Shown one piece after another: positions 1 to 5,683 of a stretch of DNA of 5,683 nt (positions are counted from its first letter, which is position 1; each line of letters begins with the position of its first letter). Origin of the DNA: Alphaproteobacteria bacterium (lineage in GTDB: Bacteria; Pseudomonadota; Alphaproteobacteria; Elsterales; Elsteraceae); assembly GCA_013297545.1 (NCBI GenBank), contig JAAFHH010000225.1:1-5683 (forward strand), written 5' to 3'. The position numbers and the translations under genes are program-made. The notes below the pieces were generated by a model, which was not told the origin of the DNA, searched no databases, and worked only from the letters and a program-made list of their open reading frames with translations.

Positions 1-231
1 CCGCTGACCAAAGCCGTGGGCGTGCCAGAACTGCTCGCCGTGCACCGCGGCACACTCTCGCTCGGCGCGGCGATCACAGCGGCGCAAGCCGCCAGCCGGC
101 AATACGCCAAGCGCCAAACCACCTGGTGCCGCACCCAGCTCGGCACCGCGCCGCGCAGTTACACGCAAGATTATTGCGCGCAGACGGGTGATTTCTTTTC
201 GTTTCTTGACGCAAACCGGTTGACCGGCTGA
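1..231 (+). CDS. miaA: tRNA dimethylallyltransferase MiaA, C-terminal fragment
   Basis: This is the last 76 codons of a gene whose 5' part lies before the window; the frame is open from base 1 and stops with TGA at 229-231. MiaA transfers a dimethylallyl group to N6 of A37 in tRNAs that read codons starting with U, a cytoplasmic modification that steadies codon-anticodon pairing. Visible family signals are the stretch PLTKAVGVPELLAVHRG at the left edge (the family's 'GxxE' helix after the tRNA-binding insert), an AITAAQAASRQYAKRQ helix and the hallmark YAKRQxTW followed by RTQL. The catalytic P-loop and DMAPP-binding region are outside the window. A tail of about 30 residues follows the conserved block and shows no motif. 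Next downstream, on the same strand after 98 bases, is ilvB, a neighbour relation I associate with alphaproteobacteria. The identification rests on a short but distinctive C-terminal motif. Confidence 0.87.
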   Translation, partial: PLTKAVGVPELLAVHRGTLSLGAAITAAQAASRQYAKRQTTWCRTQLGTAPRSYTQDYCAQTGDFFSFLDANRLTG

Positions 232-295
232 GACGAGCCGCCTAGGGTGGCGGTCCTCGCGCGGTTGATCTGTGGCCGCGCGCGCATTTCTGTCA

Positions 296-314
296 CTCTG
301 GCATCGGGCCAGAG
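296..314 (+). promoter_or_regulatory. stem-loop immediately upstream of the ilvB ribosome binding site
   Basis: CTCTGGC (296-302) and GCCAGAG (308-314) form a perfect 7-bp stem around a 5-base loop (ATCGG). Two bases later comes the GAGGGAG Shine-Dalgarno stretch (317-323), six bases before the ATG at 330. No run of T follows, so it is not a typical intrinsic terminator for miaA. It could influence ribosome access or mRNA stability for ilvB. I see no leader peptide rich in Leu, Ile or Val in the 98-base gap, so classical attenuation is not supported. The structure is directly visible; a function is only inferred. Confidence 0.4.
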
Positions 315-329
315 CCGAGGGAGCCCACG

Positions 330-2120
<1,791 letters not shown>

Positions 2121-2126
2121 CACCAG

Positions 2127-2156
2127 CCCCTCTCCTCCCCTCCTCCCGTTCTTCTT
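2127..2156 (+). other. pyrimidine-rich, G-poor spacer between ilvB and ilvN
   Basis: Bases 2127-2147 are 21 consecutive C or T residues, followed by one G and a further eight pyrimidines. This lies directly after the ilvB stop (2118-2120) and before the ilvN ribosome binding site. A C-rich, G-poor unstructured stretch in untranslated RNA resembles a Rho utilisation (rut) site or an S1-binding spacer, and its CCTCC repeats are complementary to Shine-Dalgarno sequences. The composition is seen; any regulatory role is inference. Confidence 0.35.
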
Positions 2157-2158
2157 GC

Positions 2159-2172
2159 CCGAAGGTCTTCGG
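2159..2172 (+). promoter_or_regulatory. ilvN ribosome binding site inside a palindrome
   Basis: The only plausible Shine-Dalgarno for the GTG start at 2175 is GAAGG at 2161-2165, nine bases upstream of the start codon. It sits inside CCGAAGGTCTTCGG (2159-2172), which can fold as a 5-bp stem with a 4-base loop. The hairpin would partly hide the ribosome site. This site supports the GTG start, since no other ATG, GTG or TTG precedes the conserved ACT-domain opening in frame after the ilvB stop. Confidence 0.45.
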
Positions 2173-2174
2173 CC

Positions 2175-2699
2175 GTGCCCACGTCCCATATCGCCCGCCG
2201 CCACATCATCGCTGTGATCGTCGACAATGAACCCGGCATCCTCGCCCGGGTCGTCGGCCTATTCGCCGGTCGCGGCTACAACATCGAAAGCCTGACCGTG
2301 GCGGAGGTCAGCCACGCCCGCCACCTCTCGCGTATCACGGTGGTCACCACCGGCACGGAGATGGTGGTCGACCAGATCAAGGCGCAGCTCGGCCGCTTGG
2401 TACCCGTCCACACGGTGGCGGACCTGACCACCGAGGGCACCCATGTCGAACGCGAACTGGGATTGATCAAGGTGCGCTGCACCGGCGAGAAGCGCGTCGA
2501 GGCGCTGCGCATCGCCGACATCTTCCGGGCCCGCGCGCTGGATGCGACGCAGGAAAGCTTCGTGTTCGAAGTAACCGGTGGCTGCGAAAAGCTCGATGCG
2601 TTCTGCACGCTGATGGAACCGCTGGGCCTGATCGAGGTGTGCCGCACCGGCGTCGTCGCGATCGCGCGCGGGCCGGTTGCGATCGGTGAGGCGAGCTAG
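2175..2699 (+). CDS. ilvN: acetolactate synthase small regulatory subunit
   Basis: This 174-residue protein pairs with the IlvB subunit, raises its activity and confers feedback inhibition by valine. The N-terminal ACT domain spans about residues 9-82, with the signature VDNEPGILARVVGLF and GRGYNIESL. The C-terminal AHAS small-subunit domain spans about 90-168 (ERELGLIKV ... FEVTGGCEKLDAF). Counting against E. coli IlvH as I remember it, N18, G21 and N36 line up with N11, G14 and N29 there, positions known to matter for valine binding, so the enzyme is probably valine-sensitive. The start is GTG, with a GAAGG site nine bases upstream; translation from here gives the usual short lead-in before the ACT domain and a normal family length. 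It lies 54 bases after ilvB and 89 before ilvC, consistent with one operon. It is equally well named ilvH. Confidence 0.95.
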   Translation: MPTSHIARRHIIAVIVDNEPGILARVVGLFAGRGYNIESLTVAEVSHARHLSRITVVTTGTEMVVDQIKAQLGRLVPVHTVADLTTEGTHVERELGLIKVRCTGEKRVEALRIADIFRARALDATQESFVFEVTGGCEKLDAFCTLMEPLGLIEVCRTGVVAIARGPVAIGEAS

Positions 2700-2714
2700 C
2701 GATACACATTTGCC

Positions 2715-2735
2715 CGGCCATGGTGTAGATGGCCG
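2715..2735 (+). promoter_or_regulatory. stem-loop in the ilvN-ilvC spacer
   Basis: CGGCCAT (2715-2721) and ATGGCCG (2729-2735) make a perfect 7-bp stem with a 7-base loop, 15 bases after the ilvN stop. A weaker GGCAC/GTGCC pairing (2743-2747 with 2760-2764) follows, and then the palindromic ribosome site of ilvC. There is no T-run, so it is a poor intrinsic terminator; an RNA processing or stability element between the cistrons is more plausible. Only the pairing is directly seen. Confidence 0.35.
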
Positions 2736-2773
2736 ACCCCGCGGCACGCCGGCTTCCGTGTGCCACCCCCGAC

Positions 2774-2785
2774 GGAGGATCCTCC
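2774..2785 (+). promoter_or_regulatory. ilvC ribosome binding site inside a perfect 12-base palindrome
   Basis: A strong Shine-Dalgarno GGAGGA (2774-2779) lies nine bases before the ATG at 2789 and fixes that start. The bases immediately after it, CCTCC, are its exact complement, so GGAGGATCCTCC is self-complementary over 12 bases and can fold as a 4-bp stem with a 4-base loop. It could dampen or regulate ilvC translation, though the stem is short. Confidence 0.6.
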
Positions 2786-2788
2786 TCA

Positions 2789-3808
2789 ATGCGCGTGTAC
2801 TACGATCGTGATGCCGATGTGAATTTGGTCAAGGGCAAGCAGGTGGTCATTGTTGGCTACGGCAGCCAAGGCCATGCGCATGCCCTCAATCTGCGCGACA
2901 GCGGCGTTAAGGATGTCGTGATCGCGCTGCGCCCGGGCTCGGCCACGGCGAAGAAGGCGGAAGCGGCTGGCTTCAAGGTCTTGTCGCCGGCAGATGCCGC
3001 GAAGACCGCCGATATCGTCATGGTGGTGGCACCGGACGAGCATCACGCCGGCATCTACGCCCAAGATCTGGCCCCCAACATGAAGCACGGTGCCGCCCTT
3101 GCGGTCGCCCACGGCTTTTCGGTCCACTTCGGCCTGATCGTGCCGCGCCCGGATCTCGACGTGTTCATGATCGCACCGAAGGGCCCGGGGCACACCGTGC
3201 GCTCGGAGTATCTCAAGGGTGCGGGCGTGCCCTCGCTGGTGGCCGTGCACCAGAACGCGTCCGGCAACGCGCTCGAACTCGCACTGTCCTATGCCTCCGC
3301 CAACGGTGGTGGACGGGCTGGCATCATCGAGACCAACTTCCGCGAAGAATGCGAAACCGACCTGTTCGGCGAGCAAGCCGTGCTGTGCGGTGGCCTCTCC
3401 GCCCTGATCGTGGCGGGCTTCGAGACCCTGGTCGAAGCCGGCTACGCGCCGGAAATGGCCTATTTCGAGTGCTTGCACGAAGTGAAGCTGATCGTCGACC
3501 TGATGTACGAAGGCGGCATCGCGACCATGCGCTACTCGATCTCCAACACAGCCGAGTATGGCGACTATACCGCCGGTCCGCGTCTGATCACGTCGGAGAC
3601 CAAGGCCGAAATGAAGCGGATCCTGGACGACATCCAGTCCGGCCGCTTTGCGCGCGACTGGGTCTTGGAAAACCAGGCCGGCGCCCCGTCGTTCAAGGCG
3701 ATGCGCCGCCGCGGTGCCGAGCATCCGATCGAAGAAGTGGGTGCCAAGCTGCGCGCGATGATGCCGTGGCTGAAGTCGAACCAGCTGGTCGACAAGGCGA
3801 AGAACTAG
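2789..3808 (+). CDS. ilvC: ketol-acid reductoisomerase, class I
   Basis: IlvC uses NADPH and Mg2+ to isomerise and reduce acetolactate or acetohydroxybutyrate to the dihydroxy acids, the second step of valine/leucine and isoleucine synthesis. The product is 339 residues, the normal length of the short class I enzymes. The N-terminal Rossmann domain opens with MRVYYDRDADVNLVKGK and the dinucleotide motif GYGSQGHAHALNLRDSG (24-40). R48 and S51 in the LRPGS loop suggest NADPH preference. Likely active-site residues are H108 (AHGF), K131 (PKGPGH), D191 and E195 (ETDLFGEQ), E227 and E231 (YFECLHE) and S252 (SISNTAEYG). The frame is open back to an ATG at 2729, but the protein family begins at 2789, where a GGAGGA site sits nine bases upstream, so the shorter start is chosen. 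It is third in the ilv cluster and ends before a palindromic repeat spacer, facing a convergent gene. Confidence 0.97.
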   Translation: MRVYYDRDADVNLVKGKQVVIVGYGSQGHAHALNLRDSGVKDVVIALRPGSATAKKAEAAGFKVLSPADAAKTADIVMVVAPDEHHAGIYAQDLAPNMKHGAALAVAHGFSVHFGLIVPRPDLDVFMIAPKGPGHTVRSEYLKGAGVPSLVAVHQNASGNALELALSYASANGGGRAGIIETNFREECETDLFGEQAVLCGGLSALIVAGFETLVEAGYAPEMAYFECLHEVKLIVDLMYEGGIATMRYSISNTAEYGDYTAGPRLITSETKAEMKRILDDIQSGRFARDWVLENQAGAPSFKAMRRRGAEHPIEEVGAKLRAMMPWLKSNQLVDKAKN

Positions 3809-3832
3809 GCCCTCGTCCCCTCTCTTTATGCC

Positions 3833-3856
3833 CCTCCCCCCGCAAGCGGGGGGAGG
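3833..3856 (+). terminator. probable terminator hairpin after ilvC
   Basis: CCTCCCCCCGC (3833-3843) is perfectly complementary to GCGGGGGGAGG (3846-3856) around AA, giving about 10 bp of almost pure G-C stem 24 bases after the ilvC stop. No clear U-run follows, so it is not a textbook intrinsic terminator. Its place between convergent genes makes a termination or 3'-end stabilising role likely. Confidence 0.5.
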
Positions 3857-3951
3857 CTGGGAGGGGGGATCAAGGGGATGCGGCTTTCAGGTTTCGACCG
3901 GATTTCAGCGGCTTATCGGGTTCCCGCAGCGGCGGGTCCCCCCCCTCCCGT

Positions 3952-3975
3952 CCTCCCCCCGCGTGCGAGGGGAGG
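3952..3975 (-). terminator. probable terminator hairpin after the FAD monooxygenase gene
   Basis: This is the second copy of the palindrome, lying 11 bases beyond the stop of the minus-strand gene. CCTCCCCCCGC (3952-3962) pairs with GCGAGGGGAGG (3965-3975) with one mismatch. It mirrors the hairpin after ilvC, so transcripts from both sides would meet one. As there, a U-run is missing and the function is inferred from position. Confidence 0.45.
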
Positions 3976-3986
3976 GGTGATAGCGA

Positions 3987-5186
3987 TCAGCCGATCCCCA
4001 TTGCTCTGCGCATAAACGCGCGTTTTAACCCTGGCAGCCGCTCGACAGCGGCGAGGCCGATTGTACGCGCCAAGCGCACGGGCGCGATGTCATTGGAGAA
4101 CAGACGGTTTAAGAGATCAGTCGCCGCCATCATGGCGACGGTGTCGGTGCGCCGGCTCGCCTCATAGGCCGCCAGCACGCTGGCATCGCCAGCATCGCAG
4201 CCACGTTTGCGGGCCTGATCGAGTGCGTCGGCCAGGACTGCTGCATCGCGCAAGCCGAGGTTCAGTCCCTGCCCCGCGATCGGGTGCATGCCGTGCGCGG
4301 CGTCGCCAATCAGCACCAGACGCGGTGCTGTCGTGCGCGCCGCCAAATGGAATCCCAGCGGCCAGCGCCAGCGGGGACCCGCCAAACGAAACGCCCCAAC
4401 CGCAGAGCCGAAGCGGCTCGCGAGCAACCGCTCGAAGCGATCATCCGTCAGGCCATAGATCCGCTCGGCCGCAGCGGTCCGCTCGGTCCACACGATCGAG
4501 GAGGTGTGGGCGTCCGCCAGCGGCAGCAGCGCCAAGGGGCCGCCGGGCAAGAACCGCTCGTGGGCGACATTGCCGTGGGGTATGGCGTGGCGCACGGCGG
4601 CGACGATCGCAGTCTGGCCGTAGGACCAGTCCGCCACCGGGATGCCCGCCGTGCTGCGCACGAGGCTCGCACGCCCATCGGCCCCGACGACGAGGCCTGC
4701 GGTGATCGCAGTGCCGGAGGCGAGGGTCAGGCGTACGTTGGCAGAGCCAACCTCGATCTCGACCACCGTCTCACCGCTCCGCCAAGCAATCGGCCGGGCG
4801 CTCAGCGCCTGGCCGACGGCAGCGCGCAACACCGGGGCTTCGACGATCCAGCCCATCGGCTGATCACCCATCTCCCGGTGATCGAAGTGCAGGAACAATC
4901 GGCTGAGCCCGCCGGTGTCCGCACCATCGGTCACCCGAATATCCGCGATCACGCCGGCGCGCGGGGCGACTGCGTCCCACATCCCGAACCGGTCGAGGAT
5001 CGCCCGGCTGCCGGCCGCAATCGCCCAGCCGCGGCCGTCGAGCCGCTCGTCGGCTTGCAACGCGCGGGTCTCGCGTTCGATCACAGCGACCGAAAGCCCG
5101 GCATCGCCGAGCGCCAAGGCCAGCACGCCGCCAACCGGCCCGCCGCCGATGATGGCTACATCCACCCGAAGATCTGCTGTCGTCAT
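3987..5186 (-). CDS. UbiH/UbiF/Coq6-family FAD-dependent monooxygenase, probable ubiquinone biosynthesis hydroxylase
   Basis: This 399-residue flavoprotein belongs to the class A hydroxylases that add hydroxyl groups to the benzene ring of ubiquinone precursors, using O2, FAD and NAD(P)H, usually peripheral to the inner membrane. Visible motifs in order are the Rossmann motif IIGGGPVGG (12-20) with E37 ending strand 2 (VIERE), GADG (168-171), GDAAHGMHP (294-302) and GQGLNLGLRD (305-314). The block ERFLPGGPLALLPL (210-223) and the C-terminal helix YEASRRTDTVAMM are typical of the Ubi subfamily as opposed to phenol or salicylate hydroxylases. The start at 5186 gives MTTADLRVDVAIIGGG, with a modest AAGG nine bases upstream; the frame stays open to 5513, but that extension would run into the PII gene and has no conserved content. 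Which ring position it modifies (UbiH, UbiF, UbiI, UbiL or UbiM type) cannot be told from the sequence alone, so no symbol is given. Confidence 0.88.
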   Translation of the reverse strand: MTTADLRVDVAIIGGGPVGGVLALALGDAGLSVAVIERETRALQADERLDGRGWAIAAGSRAILDRFGMWDAVAPRAGVIADIRVTDGADTGGLSRLFLHFDHREMGDQPMGWIVEAPVLRAAVGQALSARPIAWRSGETVVEIEVGSANVRLTLASGTAITAGLVVGADGRASLVRSTAGIPVADWSYGQTAIVAAVRHAIPHGNVAHERFLPGGPLALLPLADAHTSSIVWTERTAAAERIYGLTDDRFERLLASRFGSAVGAFRLAGPRWRWPLGFHLAARTTAPRLVLIGDAAHGMHPIAGQGLNLGLRDAAVLADALDQARKRGCDAGDASVLAAYEASRRTDTVAMMAATDLLNRLFSNDIAPVRLARTIGLAAVERLPGLKRAFMRRAMGIG

Positions 5187-5247
5187 GGGCAGAGACCTTG
5201 GCGGCGCGCACGCCCGCCGTCCAGGGCGGCATGAGCGCGCAGGGCGC

Positions 5248-5281
5248 TGCCTGGTTTTTAGGCAATTGCCTGAAATCAGGC
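5248..5281. promoter_or_regulatory. nested AGGCA/TGCCT palindromes, candidate operator (NtrC-like geometry)
   Basis: Four half-sites alternate within 34 bases: TGCCT (5248-5252), AGGCA (5260-5264), TGCCT (5267-5271) and AGGC (5278-5281). They produce three overlapping inverted repeats: TGCCTGGTTTTTAGGCA (5248-5264), AGGCAATTGCCT (5260-5271, perfect) and GCCTGAAATCAGGC (5268-5281). The first has the outer TGC-N11-GCA spacing of NtrC enhancer sites, but lacks the inner ACC/GGT bases of the consensus. Its centre is about 100 bases upstream of the sigma-54 promoter, a usual enhancer distance. It lies between divergent genes and could serve either one. Confidence 0.45.
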
Positions 5282-5293
5282 GTTCTCGGCCTG

Positions 5294-5312
5294 CGCACTT
5301 TGCTGCAGTGCG
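5294..5312. repeat. inverted repeat CGCACT-N7-AGTGCG in the divergent intergenic region
   Basis: Two perfect 6-base arms (5294-5299 and 5307-5312) surround seven bases, about 45 bases upstream of the -24 element of the PII gene promoter. The GCAC/GTGC content recalls NtrC half-sites, but the spacing is two bases longer than the NtrC consensus (GCAC-N9-GTGC rather than N7). It could be a binding site for another dimeric regulator, a weak site, or chance. Confidence 0.3.
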
Positions 5313-5356
5313 GCACAACCGGGGGAAATACGACAATCTCGTGGCATTGCCGGGGT

Positions 5357-5372
5357 TGGCACGGTTCTTGGA
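5357..5372 (+). promoter_or_regulatory. sigma-54 (RpoN) promoter for the PII gene
   Basis: TGGCAC (5357-5362), five bases, then TTGGA (5368-5372) fits the -24/-12 consensus TGGCAC-N5-TTGC(A/T) in spacing and at all positions except G for C at the last base of TTGC. Transcription would begin near 5383, giving a leader of about 30 bases before the ATG at 5413. Sigma-54 promoters need an activator such as NtrC; candidate upstream sites lie at 5248-5281. Control of glnK-type genes by NtrC and RpoN is well established in proteobacteria. Confidence 0.72.
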
Positions 5373-5374
5373 AC

Positions 5375-5386
5375 GCGAGGCCTCGC
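5375..5386. repeat. perfect 12-base palindrome at the predicted PII transcription start
   Basis: GCGAGGCCTCGC is fully self-complementary and covers the transcription start predicted from the sigma-54 promoter, which ends at 5372. A protein bound here could block initiation. As RNA it could form only a short hairpin. It may be a chance feature of GC-rich sequence. Confidence 0.3.
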
Positions 5387-5412
5387 AGAAACGCAGTAAG
5401 CGGGTGAAGCCA

Positions 5413-5683
5413 ATGAAGATGGTCATCGCAGTTATCAAGCCGTTCAAGCTCGACGAAGTCCGCGAGGCGCTGACGGCGCTGGGCATCCAGGGCTTGACCG
5501 TGTCCGAAGTCAAAGGCTTCGGCCGGCAGAAGGGCCAGACCGAAATCTACCGCGGTGCGGAATATTCGGTCAGCTTCCTGCCGAAGGTGAAAATCGAAGT
5601 CGTGGTCGCGTCCGAATTGCTCGACCAGACGGTCGAAGCGATCACGCGCGCTGCCAACACCGGTCGCATCGGCGATGGCAAGG
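5413..5683 (+). CDS. glnK: PII nitrogen regulatory protein, GlnK/GlnZ type (3' end outside window)
   Basis: The first 90 codons of a family of about 112 are present. PII proteins are cytoplasmic trimers that sense 2-oxoglutarate and ATP/ADP and control ammonium transport (AmtB), glutamine synthetase adenylylation and the NtrB/NtrC system. Visible residues are the opening MKMVIAVIKPFKLDEVREAL, the T-loop GFGRQKGQTEIYRGAEYSV (35-53) with Q39 and the uridylylation target Y51, K58 that binds 2-oxoglutarate, and the ATP-binding B-loop TGRIGDGK (83-90) at the edge. QTEIYRGAEYSVSFLPK resembles GlnK/GlnZ more than the HTELYRGAEYVVDFLPK form I associate with alphaproteobacterial GlnB. The start ATG has GGTGA (5403-5407) as ribosome site, five bases away. 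A sigma-54 promoter lies upstream. amtB often follows such genes, but that part is not in the window. The GlnK versus GlnB choice is less certain than the PII family call. Confidence 0.93.
   Translation, partial: MKMVIAVIKPFKLDEVREALTALGIQGLTVSEVKGFGRQKGQTEIYRGAEYSVSFLPKVKIEVVVASELLDQTVEAITRAANTGRIGDGK

Larger units (their letters stand above)
3831..3977. repeat. pair of inverted 38-base GC-rich palindromic repeats
   Basis: The arm at 3831-3868 and the reverse complement of 3940-3977 agree at 34 of 38 positions by hand alignment, separated by 71 bases. Each arm has an internal palindrome built on CCTCCCC(C/T)CGC with a 2-base centre, then a GGGAGGGGGG tail (or its complement). This fits an interspersed intergenic palindrome of the kind common in GC-rich alphaproteobacteria, present here as two head-to-head copies. 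The spacer (3809-3986) carries no credible gene. The whole 147 bases could also fold as one large hairpin. Confidence 0.7.

Noticed and set aside
238..253. CCGCC-TAGGGT-GGCGG hairpin after miaA as a terminator
   Set aside because: Only five base pairs and no T-run; too weak to call a terminator.
265..293. Possible sigma-70 promoter for ilvB (TTGATC, 17 bases, TTCTGT)
   Set aside because: The -10 box is poor and the -35 only partial; a match of this quality is expected by chance, and miaA could be co-transcribed with ilvB.
2659..2685. CGATCGC ... GCGATCG inverted repeat near the end of ilvN
   Set aside because: It lies inside coding sequence with a 13-base loop, and CGATCG words are common in GC-rich genomes.
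2729..2788. Upstream ATG for ilvC giving 20 extra residues
   Set aside because: The extension is not like the family N terminus, would start inside the 2715-2735 stem-loop, and a strong Shine-Dalgarno points to 2789.
2786..3724. Minus-strand open frame of 312 codons opposite ilvC
   Set aside because: Same shadow effect as above: it lies almost entirely within the confident ilvC coding region and has no motif.
4284..5234. Plus-strand open frame of 316 codons opposite the FAD monooxygenase
   Set aside because: The opposite strand encodes all flavoprotein motifs in order; this frame reads as low-complexity Arg/Gln/Ala/Gly sequence.
5342..5355. Second sigma-54-like TGGCAT upstream of the chosen promoter
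   Set aside because: No TTGC-like -12 element at the required five-base spacing.
5187..5513. N-terminal extension of the FAD monooxygenase from a start at 5513
   Set aside because: It would overlap the PII coding region on the other strand and read through its promoter; the conserved Rossmann start lies just after the ATG at 5186.

Overview
The window looks like the chromosome of a GC-rich alphaproteobacterium, most likely of Rhodospirillales type. Three things point there: the gene order miaA - ilvB - ilvN - ilvC, the protein sequences (short class I IlvC, alphaproteobacterial-style IlvB with a GEAS thiamine-diphosphate motif, GlnK/GlnZ-like PII), and the strong codon bias to G/C in third positions. 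The species assignment is an inference; no database was searched. All recognisable genes are core metabolic or regulatory genes, and I see no phage, insertion sequence, CRISPR array, toxin or defence gene.

Layout. Bases 1-231 are the 3' end of miaA (tRNA dimethylallyltransferase). After a 98-base gap comes a plus-strand branched-chain amino acid cluster: ilvB (330-2120, acetolactate synthase catalytic subunit), ilvN (2175-2699, its valine-sensing regulatory subunit) and ilvC (2789-3808, ketol-acid reductoisomerase). Together these encode the first two steps from pyruvate to valine/leucine and from pyruvate plus 2-oxobutyrate to isoleucine. A spacer at 3809-3986 separates ilvC from a convergent gene. 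It holds two inverted copies of a 38-base GC-rich palindromic repeat that probably act as a two-way terminator. On the minus strand, 5186-3987 encodes a UbiH/UbiF/Coq6-family FAD monooxygenase, probably for ubiquinone ring hydroxylation. A 226-base divergent intergenic region then leads to the start of a PII signal protein gene (glnK/glnZ type, 5413 to beyond the window end).

The most informative non-coding signals lie in two places. First, the divergent region contains a near-consensus sigma-54 promoter (5357-5372). About 100 bases upstream of it is a compact nest of AGGCA/TGCCT palindromes, one of which has the TGC-N11-GCA geometry of an NtrC site. This suggests nitrogen-regulated expression of the PII gene. 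Second, each of the three ilv genes has a stem-loop touching or containing its ribosome binding site. That repeated arrangement may be a translational control feature or may be a by-product of high GC content.

I did not find a convincing undescribed biological system. The findings are regulatory and repeat observations in an otherwise ordinary housekeeping region.
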